Positions 8,868-16,263 of a stretch of 64,000 nt of DNA are shown here, piece after piece (the stretch's first letter is position 1; each line of letters begins with the position of its first letter). This stretch comes from Chitinophaga flava (lineage in GTDB: Bacteria > Bacteroidota > Bacteroidia > Chitinophagales > Chitinophagaceae), in NCBI RefSeq assembly GCF_003308995.1, contig NZ_QFFJ01000001.1:3658001-3722000 (forward strand), written 5' to 3'. The position numbers and the translations under genes are program-made. A model generated the notes under the pieces. The model had not been told where the DNA came from, ran no database searches, and worked only from the letters and a program-made list of their open reading frames with translations.

Positions 8868-8897
8868 CAAATTTACTGCCAATCCGTTAAATATCAA
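8868..8897 (-). promoter_or_regulatory. Promoter for sodA
   Basis: Read on the minus strand, a -7 box TAAATTTG lies at 8875-8868 and a TTG at 8897-8895, 19 bases apart. This fits the Bacteroidota consensus and leaves a leader of about 40 bases. Confidence 0.6.
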
Positions 8898-9057
8898 TTT
8901 CATTTTTCAATTACTAAATTAGCACCAGCCGAATGCTGGGTCATATTGAAAATTATTTTATATTTACATGTACTCGGTTTACAGGACGTAACATCAGACA
9001 TGTTTTTTCGTATGTGCCTGACAGTTGTTTACCTATTGTTTGTTTAAAACGTATAGT

Positions 9058-9762
9058 ATGCATACAGGCTCGGACTTAGGGCAAAACCTTTCTCTCTCCG
9101 CTTTGCGAAAGGAAAATGAGCAATTAAGAGATCGTAATCAGTTGTTAGAGAGCATTCTGAACAGTGTACCCGCAATGCTTTACTGTTATGATAACAACAA
9201 CAAATCCATTACCTGGTGTAATGCTGGTCTGGCGGAGACATTTGGATTTACTGTCACAGAGTTGACTGGCATGGGAATGGAATTTTTCCAGCATATTATG
9301 CATCCCGACGATTTCGCGCTGGCTGTGGTGGCCCAGCAATCTTTCATTGACAACAAAAGCCATTTTGGAGGAGTAGCCCGGATCCGTAAAAAAGGGGAGG
9401 AAGAATACCGCTGGCTGCTGGGGCTGGAAGTACCCTTCACCTGGGATGCCGATGGGCGTGTAAGGGAGATTATCTGTGCCTTTCTGGATCTCACTCATGC
9501 TATTGATACCAATGCACAAATTTCTGTGGCACTCAGTGAGATACTGCGACGGCAGAACGAAAATCTGTTGAATAAACTCACTGCAAGGGAAAAAGACGTG
9601 TTGGGTCTCGCTGTACAGGGACTGAACAATAAAGAGATAGCCCATTCCCTGAACCTAAGCCGCTATACCGTAGAAACACATCGTAAGAATATCCGGTTGA
9701 AACTAAAAGTCCGCAATACTACAGAGCTGGTCGCCATCGCCCGAAAGATCGGCTATCAATGA
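9058..9762 (+). CDS. PAS domain / LuxR-type HTH transcriptional regulator
   Basis: A 234-residue regulator. A short coiled coil (residues 10-28) precedes a PAS/PAC sensor domain (about 30-145, with the typical HPDD motif near 80). The C-terminus (about 168-232) is a LuxR-type helix-turn-helix with LTAREKDVLGL, the recognition helix region NLSRYTVETHRKNI and KLKVRNTTELV. There is no transmembrane segment or phosphoacceptor domain, so it probably senses an intracellular ligand or redox state. The frame opens at a TTG 33 bases earlier; the ATG at 9058 is preferred. Its targets are not indicated by its neighbours. Confidence 0.85.
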   Translation: MHTGSDLGQNLSLSALRKENEQLRDRNQLLESILNSVPAMLYCYDNNNKSITWCNAGLAETFGFTVTELTGMGMEFFQHIMHPDDFALAVVAQQSFIDNKSHFGGVARIRKKGEEEYRWLLGLEVPFTWDADGRVREIICAFLDLTHAIDTNAQISVALSEILRRQNENLLNKLTAREKDVLGLAVQGLNNKEIAHSLNLSRYTVETHRKNIRLKLKVRNTTELVAIARKIGYQ

Positions 9763-9839
9763 TTTTTTTGTTAAAATAGTATTGGTTTTTCGCATTCTGT
9801 CATCGTTTTTTTATATACCCTCAAAATGAATGCCCGGGA

Positions 9840-9929
9840 ATGAAAAGTATATTGCTAAATTGTATTTTGCTGATTATCAACCTTTGTGGAGCAAAAAAAT
9901 GCGAAAAGAAAATTGCTAAACTTTGCTAA
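9840..9929 (+). CDS. Possible 29-residue small hydrophobic peptide
   Basis: An ATG-started ORF in the gap between the LuxR gene and the next small gene. It encodes a hydrophobic N-terminal half (MKSILLNCILLIINLC) and a lysine/cysteine-rich end. It stops 10 bases before an intrinsic terminator and overlaps direct repeats. It could be a small membrane peptide or a leader peptide. No homology was recognised, so its reality is uncertain. Confidence 0.3.
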   Translation: MKSILLNCILLIINLCGAKKCEKKIAKLC

Positions 9930-9940
9930 ATTTTCCTAAA
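9911..9940. repeat. Three tandem 10-base repeats ending in CTAAA
   Basis: Three consecutive decamers, AATTGCTAAA, CTTTGCTAAA and TTTTCCTAAA, abut each other; a further ATTGCTAAAT lies at 9851-9860. The spacing of one helical turn per repeat suggests a protein-binding array. Confidence 0.6.
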
Positions 9941-9961
9941 AATACCCAAGGTTGGGTATTT
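9940..9961 (+). terminator. Short palindromic terminator downstream of the LuxR gene
   Basis: Ten-base arms AAATACCCAA and TTGGGTATTT (9940-9949, 9952-9961) meet almost without a loop, so four bases would open. T-rich sequence follows. It probably ends the transcript from the LuxR regulator region. Confidence 0.55.
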
Positions 9962-10056
9962 GCTTGCTTTTGAATCTCCACTAATTTAGTGAATTAAAAT
10001 GAAGCATGTTTTTTAAACATCCGGACATGATTATTGGCTGAAATACCCCTATCACT

Positions 10057-10266
10057 ATGATAACCGAGGAAAGAGCATTTTATATCTTACAACTGGATCA
10101 AACTGCCACTGCGGAGGAAATTGTGGAGCGTTATGAAAATCTGAAAGATCAGTATCGAAGGATCAAAGACGAGACTGAAGATCTGAGAACACGGTTGGCT
10201 TACCAATTGAAACAAATTGAACTAGATGATGTATTCATATTTTTCAGAAGAAAACAAAGGATTTAA
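10057..10266 (+). CDS. Small protein, degenerate J-domain-like helix pair
   Basis: A 69-residue hypothetical protein. Residues 6-35 (AFYILQLDQTATAEEIVERYENLKDQYRRI) resemble helices I and II of a DnaJ J-domain, including the ATAEEI turn, but the HPD loop needed to stimulate DnaK is absent and the second helix runs on into a basic, charged stretch. A role as an adaptor or as a simple helical hairpin is possible. It stands alone, about 190 bases before the SPFH gene, and no promoter with a good -7 box was found. Confidence 0.6.
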   Translation: MITEERAFYILQLDQTATAEEIVERYENLKDQYRRIKDETEDLRTRLAYQLKQIELDDVFIFFRRKQRI

Positions 10267-10457
10267 TCACTAAGCTTTTTTTATTATTCATTCGTTGTCT
10301 TTTTAAGCTCAGTTTTTCGTCCATTGTTTGTCTTCACACAAACACCCTCAAAATCTAACCTGCATCCAGCTTGCGGAACCATATGCCCATCTCAGATATT
10401 GCGGTTTATTTGATTATATTTAGGTCTTCAAACCCTACCTAACAAAAAATACGCATT

Positions 10458-11390
10458 ATGAATGTATTCCTGATGATTGTGGCATTCCTGGGCCTTATTG
10501 TAGCCCTGTCTTCCTTCGTAACTGTACAGCAGGGCAATGTTGCTATTACCACCATTTTCGGTAAATACAACCGCATCCTCTTCCCTGGTCTGAACTGGAA
10601 AATACCCCTTGTTGAAAAAGTATTTAAAAAGATCTCTGTCCAGAACAGGTCTGTGGAGCTGGAATTCCAGGCCATCACCATTGATCAGGCCAACGTATAC
10701 TTCAAAGCGATGTTGCTTTATTCTGTATGGAACCAGGAAGAAGAAACACTGAAAAACGTAGCCTTTAAATTCATGGATGAAAGAAGTTTCATGCAGGCGC
10801 TGGTACGCACCATCGAAGGTTCCATCCGTGGATTTGTAGCCACCAAAAGACAGGCGGAAGTACTTGGCCTGCGTAAAGACATTACTGAACACGTAAAAGA
10901 ACAGATCGATAAAACCCTGGAAGAGTGGGGCTTTCACCTGTTAGACCTGCAGATGAATGATATCACCTTCGATGAAGTGATCATGAAATCCATGGCACAG
11001 GTAGTATCTTCCAACAACCTGAAAGCCGCCGCAGAAAACGAAGGACAGGCATTGCTGATCACTAAAACCAAAGCAGCGGAAGCAGATGGTAATGCCATCA
11101 AAATCGCTGCAGAAGCTGAACGTCAGGCAGCACAGCTGCGTGGTATGGGTGTAGCCCTGTTCCGCGAAGAAGTGGCCAAAGGTATGACCACCGCCGCTAA
11201 AGAAATGCAGCAGGCTAACCTCGACACCTCTGTGATCCTTTTCTCCATGTGGACCGAAGCTATCAAAAACTTTGCTGAAAACTCCAAAGGTAATGTGATC
11301 TTCCTGGATGGTTCTTCTGAAGGAATGGACCAGACTATGAAACAGATGATGGCCCTCAACAAACTGATGGAAAACAAAAGCATGAAGTAA
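10458..11390 (+). CDS. SPFH/band 7 domain membrane protein
   Basis: A 310-residue stomatin/prohibitin-superfamily protein. A single N-terminal transmembrane helix (residues 2-22) is followed by the SPFH domain (about 22-190, with VQQGNVAITTIFGKYNRILFPG at its start) and an Ala/Glu-rich coiled coil (about 190-260, KAAEADGNAIKIAAEAERQAAQLRG) that drives ring oligomerisation. These proteins organise membrane microdomains and often partner with proteases, but no NfeD or FtsH gene is adjacent. It appears to be a single-gene unit closed by a bidirectional terminator. Confidence 0.88.
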   Translation: MNVFLMIVAFLGLIVALSSFVTVQQGNVAITTIFGKYNRILFPGLNWKIPLVEKVFKKISVQNRSVELEFQAITIDQANVYFKAMLLYSVWNQEEETLKNVAFKFMDERSFMQALVRTIEGSIRGFVATKRQAEVLGLRKDITEHVKEQIDKTLEEWGFHLLDLQMNDITFDEVIMKSMAQVVSSNNLKAAAENEGQALLITKTKAAEADGNAIKIAAEAERQAAQLRGMGVALFREEVAKGMTTAAKEMQQANLDTSVILFSMWTEAIKNFAENSKGNVIFLDGSSEGMDQTMKQMMALNKLMENKSMK

Positions 11391-11401
11391 TCTTCTTTCA
11401 T

Positions 11402-11447
11402 AAAAAAGAAAAGACGCAAGGGATGTCCTTTGCGTCTTTTCTTTTTT
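11402..11447. terminator. Bidirectional terminator between SPFH and acyltransferase genes
   Basis: A hairpin of about 22 base pairs (one G-U) has arms at 11402-11423 and 11426-11447. It begins with an A-run and ends with a T-run, so it can end both convergent transcripts. Confidence 0.88.
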
Positions 11448-11458
11448 ATGGAATGTTT

Positions 11459-12130
11459 CTACAGGTATTTTTCACCGGCTTTGCGTTCAGCCATTTTCCT
11501 GGCGGGTACGCCATACCAGGTGCTGAAAGCATCCACGTTTTTGAGTACCAGGGCGCCGGCGCCGATCAGGCTGTGTTCTCCGATCCTGATACCATGTTTA
11601 ACGATGGCGCCTATACTAACTGCTGTAAATGTCCCGATGGCAACGTTTCCGCCAGTGACCACCCGGGGTGCTACGCTGGCGTAGTCATCCATCTGGTTGT
11701 CATGTTCTATACAGGCTGCCGAATTGATGATACAATGGTGGCCGATATTGCTATAGGCATTGATGACAGCATTGGCTGAAATCATATTGCCGGTACCGAT
11801 AGTAGCGCTGGCAGATATCACTGCAGAAGGATGTACCGCATTGATAAATTCGAAGCTGGGAGCGATAGCCAGTATTTTAGCTACTACCTGGCTGCGGACC
11901 CAGTTGTCGCCAATGGCCACAATGCCTCCACACACGTTCAGGTTTTGCATGATAGCTGGGAGGTCCTGCTCTGCTCCCAAAACAGTTAGTCCTCCGGTAC
12001 AAACGGTCCCTTTTTCCTTGAAGCCATCGATAAAGCCTGCCACCTTATATTGCGGCATCAGGGAAAGGATGTCTGCCACTACCTTACCATGGCCTGAAGA
12101 ACCAATGATAACGATGTTTTTCTGATGCAT
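11459..12130 (-). CDS. NeuD/PglD-type sugar O-/N-acyltransferase
   Basis: A 223-residue acetyltransferase of the left-handed beta-helix class. Residues 1-80 form a Rossmann-like nucleotide-sugar-binding domain (IVIIGSSGHGKVVADIL). Hexapeptide repeats (about 95-210) form the acetyl-CoA-binding helix, with the catalytic-type His in NIGHHCIINSAACIEHD. The C-terminus has the family GVPARKMAERK. It is the last gene of the reverse-strand ligA-tadA unit, 38 bases after tadA. Its target sugar is unknown; it could decorate a nucleotide sugar for surface glycans. Confidence 0.85.
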   Translation of the reverse strand: MHQKNIVIIGSSGHGKVVADILSLMPQYKVAGFIDGFKEKGTVCTGGLTVLGAEQDLPAIMQNLNVCGGIVAIGDNWVRSQVVAKILAIAPSFEFINAVHPSAVISASATIGTGNMISANAVINAYSNIGHHCIINSAACIEHDNQMDDYASVAPRVVTGGNVAIGTFTAVSIGAIVKHGIRIGEHSLIGAGALVLKNVDAFSTWYGVPARKMAERKAGEKYL

Positions 12131-12168
12131 AATTCCGGTCTTTCAACATTTTTTGATTAAGAATATGG

Positions 12169-12609
12169 TTAGCGTTTTTGCTCAAAAAAAGTCTTCATCA
12201 GTTGCAGGCTTTCTTCGCGGCAGGGACCAGCCTCCAGTTTGGTTTTGGGATGAAAAGGAGAACGGTCGCCGGTGGCGCGGCGATAGCTGTTTTTATCATC
12301 CGCTGCCGCATATACGATCTTGCCTATTTTGCTCCAGTACAGGGCTCCGGCGCACATCAGGCAAGGCTCTACGGTCACATACAGGGTGGCTTCCATCAGA
12401 TATTTGCTGCCCAGCGTATTAAAGGCTGCGGTGAGCGCGATCATTTCCGCATGTGCGGTACAATCGTTTAATCGCTCCACCTGATTGTGTCCACGACCGA
12501 TGATCTGGTTGTTGAGTACCACCACGGCGCCAATAGGCACTTCGCCATCTTCAAAAGCTTTATGCGCTTCTTTCAGCGCCTGCTTCATATAAAAAGTATC
12601 ATCAATCAT
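12169..12609 (-). CDS. tadA: tRNA-specific adenosine deaminase
   Basis: A 146-residue cytidine/deoxycytidylate deaminase-superfamily enzyme. TadA deaminates A34 to inosine in the tRNA-Arg(ACG) anticodon. The zinc site is complete: the HAE motif (TAHAEM, near residue 53) supplies a zinc ligand and the proton-shuttling glutamate, and PCLMC (near 83-87) supplies two cysteines. The N-terminal MKQALKEAHKAFEDGEVPIGAVVV and the TGDRSPFHPKT loop also fit the family, although guanine-deaminase-like relatives share parts of this plan. It starts four bases after the ligA stop, indicating translational coupling. Confidence 0.85.
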   Translation of the reverse strand: MIDDTFYMKQALKEAHKAFEDGEVPIGAVVVLNNQIIGRGHNQVERLNDCTAHAEMIALTAAFNTLGSKYLMEATLYVTVEPCLMCAGALYWSKIGKIVYAAADDKNSYRRATGDRSPFHPKTKLEAGPCREESLQLMKTFFEQKR

Positions 12610-12613
12610 AGTA

Positions 12614-14719
12614 CTATTTGATCATCTCCAGGAACTCATCTTCTGTGATGATCCGGATGGTGTTGATTTTTTTTGCTTTTTCCAGTTTACTGCCGGCATC
12701 ATCTCCTACTACGAGGTAGTTGAGTTTACTGCTTACGCCACTCACGATTTTACCGCCTTGTTGTTCTACCATTTCTTCTGCTTCACTGCGTTTCAGCTTG
12801 TGGAGGGTACCGGTAAAGAGGAAGGTTTGTTCGCTGAGGGTACCGGAAGTATGCAGCTGGCTTTTGGTGTTGGTCATATTGATGCCCAGCGAAGCCAGTT
12901 TTTCGAGCATGTGAATATTGTCTTCATTGGCAAAGAACTGACGGATGGCGCCGGCTACTTTTGGACCGATGTCTTCCAGCGCAAGTATCTGTTCTTCTGT
13001 CCAGTCTTTCAGGTCCATGATATTGGTGACGGCATTGGCCAGTGTTTTGGCAGTGGTTTCACCTACATAACGGATGCCCAGGCCGAATATCAGGCGATGC
13101 AGCGGCTGGGTTTTGGACTGCTCAATGGCTGTTTGCAGATTGCTGAGGGATTTTTTACCAAAGCCTTCCATGGCGCCGATTTTGTCGAAGTCGAGCTGAT
13201 AGATGCCGGGTATATCTTTCATCAGGTCCTGGGCGTAGAACTTGCGCACATTGCTTTCTCCGAAGCTTTTGATGTCCATGGCATCTTTGCTGACGAAGTG
13301 GATCATACGTTCTACCACCTGTGCTTCACAGTTGATATTGGAGCAGCGCCATACGCTTTCTCCTTCGGGTTTTACCAGTTTGTCGTTACAAACAGGGCAA
13401 CTGGTAGGGAATATGATATCCTGTTCTTCGCCGGTACGCAGGTCGGCAACTGACTTCACGATATAGGGGATTACATCGCCGGCTCTTTCTACCAGCACCA
13501 TATCGCCCAGTTTGAGATCTTTTTCCCGGATCACGTCTTCGTTGAACAGGGAGATAGAAGAAACAGTCACGCCACCGATATGTACCGGATCTATTTTAGC
13601 TACCGGGGTGATAGAGCCGGTGCGGCCTACCTGGAATTCTACAGCACGCAGTCTGCTGGTAGCCTGGCGTGCTTTGAATTTATAGGCAATGGCCCAGCGT
13701 GGATGGTGGGTGGTCATCCCCAGTTTATCCTGCAGGGCGTAGTCATTTACCTTGATCACCATACCATCAATCTCATAAGGCAGGTTGTCGCGTTCTGCTT
13801 CAAACTGCAGGCAGTAATCGATCACAGCCTGGATGCCTTTTACTACTTTTTTCTCTTTGGCAGGACTACGGAAACCGAGTGTAGACAGGAGATCGAGCGT
13901 ACCGCTATGTGTTTTGATGGCATCGGGTTCCTGCTGTTCATCTTCCATAGTATGATAGCTCATATGGTAGAGAAAAGCTTCCAGTCCGCGTTTGGCCACT
14001 TCATTAGGGTCTACCATGCGCAGCGAGCCGGAGGCGGCGTTGCGTGGATTGGCCAGTGGTGGCAGGTTTTCGGCAATGCGTTTATCGTTGAATGCTTTGA
14101 AGGTGTTTTTGTTGATCAGTACTTCGCCGCGTATTTCTATCTGATGGATACCATATTTGGAGAAGCTGGCAGATAGTGGAATAGAACGTATTTGCCGGAT
14201 ATTGGTAGTGATGTCTTCTCCGGCAATACCGTCGCCACGGGTGGCACCACGGGTAAGGCGGTCATTCTCATAAATGAGTGAGATGCTGGCGCCATCAAAC
14301 TTCGGTTCAATACAATACTCTATCTCCGGCAGACCAGCGCCTTCGCGGGCTTTGCGGTCCCAGTCGATCAGATCGTCGGCATTGTAGGAGTTTTCGAGAC
14401 TGAGCATAGGCACCAGGTGCTGTACGGTGACAAACTCCTTGGTGAGTCCTTTGGCGACGCGCTGGGTGGGAGAGTCGGGGCTGATAAGGTCCGGACGTTC
14501 CTGTTCCAGTTTTTTGAGCCAGGCAAAGAGCTGATCATATTCGTAGTCGCTGAGTACCGGATCACTTTGCACATAGTAGCGCCAGTCGTTGTAGGTGATT
14601 ACCCGACGTAATGCTTCCAGGGTTTCATCAATGGATTGCAACAATGTTTGTTGCTGCAGGTGGCTGAGCATATCTTTGGCCAGCTGTGTCAGGGTTATTT
14701 CTATTTCCTTTGTGTACAT
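12614..14719 (-). CDS. ligA: NAD-dependent DNA ligase
   Basis: A 701-residue NAD-dependent ligase that seals nicks in replication and repair. All domains are present in order: domain Ia (NMN binding, about 20-90), adenylation domain with the nucleotide-accepting Lys140 in EPKFDG, OB fold (about 340-420), a four-cysteine zinc finger (CPVC near 428 and CSNINC about 20 residues later), helix-hairpin-helix repeats (about 470-610) and a C-terminal BRCT domain (about 620-701). The length is typical. It is the first gene of a reverse-strand operon with tadA and an acyltransferase, divergent from a Nudix-type regulator. Confidence 0.97.
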   Translation of the reverse strand: MYTKEIEITLTQLAKDMLSHLQQQTLLQSIDETLEALRRVITYNDWRYYVQSDPVLSDYEYDQLFAWLKKLEQERPDLISPDSPTQRVAKGLTKEFVTVQHLVPMLSLENSYNADDLIDWDRKAREGAGLPEIEYCIEPKFDGASISLIYENDRLTRGATRGDGIAGEDITTNIRQIRSIPLSASFSKYGIHQIEIRGEVLINKNTFKAFNDKRIAENLPPLANPRNAASGSLRMVDPNEVAKRGLEAFLYHMSYHTMEDEQQEPDAIKTHSGTLDLLSTLGFRSPAKEKKVVKGIQAVIDYCLQFEAERDNLPYEIDGMVIKVNDYALQDKLGMTTHHPRWAIAYKFKARQATSRLRAVEFQVGRTGSITPVAKIDPVHIGGVTVSSISLFNEDVIREKDLKLGDMVLVERAGDVIPYIVKSVADLRTGEEQDIIFPTSCPVCNDKLVKPEGESVWRCSNINCEAQVVERMIHFVSKDAMDIKSFGESNVRKFYAQDLMKDIPGIYQLDFDKIGAMEGFGKKSLSNLQTAIEQSKTQPLHRLIFGLGIRYVGETTAKTLANAVTNIMDLKDWTEEQILALEDIGPKVAGAIRQFFANEDNIHMLEKLASLGINMTNTKSQLHTSGTLSEQTFLFTGTLHKLKRSEAEEMVEQQGGKIVSGVSSKLNYLVVGDDAGSKLEKAKKINTIRIITEDEFLEMIK

Positions 14720-14887
14720 AATTATCGAATACTGAGCTGTAAAAATAAACTTATCTTTCTGCTTCCTTATAAACAGCCAAAAAAATCCGCTTTTTTTCTG
14801 CTTTTAACAGGCTAATTTTTGCTTTCATTCGGATAATGAATACCTTTCAGCAAGATTTAGAATCATAACAGAAATTCCACGTATTTT

Positions 14888-15607
14888 ATGATGTCTATGT
14901 ACACCAAAAACATCAATACTCACCTTGTTGAGATAAAGAGCTATTTCAAAGTCGCCATTTCGGTAGACTGTGTCATTTTTGGATTTAATAACGACGAGCT
15001 GAAAGTGTTGTTGATTGAATCCGATCTGAAAGAATATAAAGGCAAATGGTCATTACTGGGAGACATTGTACGGCCGGATGAAGAGCTGGACGAGGCAGCC
15101 TACAGAGTGCTCAAAGCACGTACTGGCCTGGATAATGTGTATATGGAGCAGGTGCAGACCTTCGGTGCTATCAACCGTCACCCTGCAGGTCGTGTAATTA
15201 CAGTAGCCTATTATTCGCTCGTGAATATTGAACACGTAGAACTGAAAAAAAATAATAACGATCTGCACTGGCATTCTGTGAAAGACTTACAGAACATGGC
15301 GTTCGACCATAAACAGATTCTGGAAACCTGTCACGAACGACTCAAACAGCAGGTGATGGTACAGCCTGTAGGCTTCAATCTGCTGCCGAAAAAATTCTCC
15401 CTGCGCGAGCTGCAAAATCTGTATGAAGCCATCCTGGATGTAGAGCTGGACCGCCGCAACTTCCGTAAGAAGTTTCTTTCAATGGATCTTTTGCTGGACC
15501 TGAATGAAGAAGAGGAAGATGTACCGCACCGACCTGCCAAACTCTACAAGTTTAATTTTGAGAAATACGACCAGCGTAAAAAGCGTTATCTGGGCATAGG
15601 CTTCTAG
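14888..15607 (+). CDS. Nudix-type transcriptional regulator (NrtR/AraR-like)
   Basis: A 239-residue protein with an N-terminal Nudix-like domain (about 20-150) and a C-terminal winged-helix domain (about 165-239; FSLRELQNLYEAILDVELDRRNFRKKFL). In the Nudix box region the sequence reads GDIVRPDEELDEAAYRVLKARTGL, which lacks the REXXEE core needed for hydrolysis, as in NrtR/AraR-type regulators that use the fold to sense an effector. Homologues in Bacteroidota control sugar use, others NAD synthesis; the ligand is not evident. Three closely spaced ATGs (14888, 14891, 14897) leave the exact start open. Confidence 0.85.
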   Translation: MMSMYTKNINTHLVEIKSYFKVAISVDCVIFGFNNDELKVLLIESDLKEYKGKWSLLGDIVRPDEELDEAAYRVLKARTGLDNVYMEQVQTFGAINRHPAGRVITVAYYSLVNIEHVELKKNNNDLHWHSVKDLQNMAFDHKQILETCHERLKQQVMVQPVGFNLLPKKFSLRELQNLYEAILDVELDRRNFRKKFLSMDLLLDLNEEEEDVPHRPAKLYKFNFEKYDQRKKRYLGIGF

Positions 15608-15966
15608 ATAAGAAAGTATGATATTTTTTTAGCTACCACTTCATTTCCACTCGTTTCCCCATTAATATCAATTCTACTCAAACCCTCTTCCAGGAAGGGT
15701 TAGATACTCTGTGCCCGGTACGGACCATTATCTTGATTTATTTCTCCATAAAATGAAAAAAAAGTTTGTTTTTAACAAAAAATTAAGTAAGATTGTGTAA
15801 AATATACACATCCTGAAAAAACGGTTTTTCAGGGGGAGATGAAAACCAGAATTTAAATCAGCGAATTGCCAACGAACCGGTATTAGAAATTTTCCTTTTA
15901 TCAAGTATGCCAAAAAGAAATCAATAAAATATTTTTATCAATAGTTTGATTTTATAATTCCACGTT
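15608..15966. other. Non-coding gap upstream of icmF leader
   Basis: No convincing gene is seen here. A 9-base-pair A/T-rich hairpin (arms 15812-15820 and 15825-15833) is the only clear structure, and a near-consensus -7 element (TAGTTTG, one base short in the spacer) lies at 15942-15948. Confidence 0.4.
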
Positions 15967-15987
15967 ATGAAACAAGAAGGCTGCTAA
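15967..15987 (+). CDS. Possible six-residue leader peptide upstream of icmF
   Basis: ATG-AAA-CAA-GAA-GGC-TGC-TAA encodes MKQEGC. Its stop lies exactly 28 bases before a terminator-like hairpin, the same spacing seen at two leader units near dinB. The ACAAG within it can pair with CTTGT in the hairpin 5' arm. The ORF is very short, so chance is a serious alternative. Confidence 0.25.
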   Translation: MKQEGC

Positions 15988-16015
15988 GCACTTTTGCATG
16001 GTGTCTTATCCGTTC

Positions 16016-16057
16016 ACTTTCCCTTGTGCCGGTTGATGGTACAGGGGAAAGTTGTTT
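16016..16057 (+). terminator. Terminator-like hairpin upstream of icmF
   Basis: Twelve-base arms with one G-U (16016-16027, 16041-16052) enclose a 13-base loop and are followed by TGTTTT. It lies about 210 bases before icmF, with no normal-sized plus-strand gene closer than 400 bases upstream. Confidence 0.5.
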
Positions 16058-16263
16058 TAGGGAAAAACTAACCCTTTTCAGGAATGGTTAAATAATTTGC
16101 AATAAGACTGTTTTCCTGTTTGATCTCTTCTAAACCCGTGGCAGGCCTGTAGTTGAGCCGCTTTTTCCGTAACTTGCATTGCTTGCAAAGGTCCCTGGAA
16201 AAGTGACAGCGGTCTGCTGCCCCTTTGCTCCCCTGGTTTCATTGTAGGAGAAAAAAAGATCAT

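Noticed and set aside
13580..14176. Long plus-strand ORF opposite ligA
   Set aside because: It lies entirely antisense to the conserved adenylation and OB domains of ligA and arises from codon bias of that gene.
15728..15913. 61-codon minus-strand ORF in the gap before icmF
   Set aside because: Low-complexity A/T-rich reading with no recognisable protein feature and no promoter.
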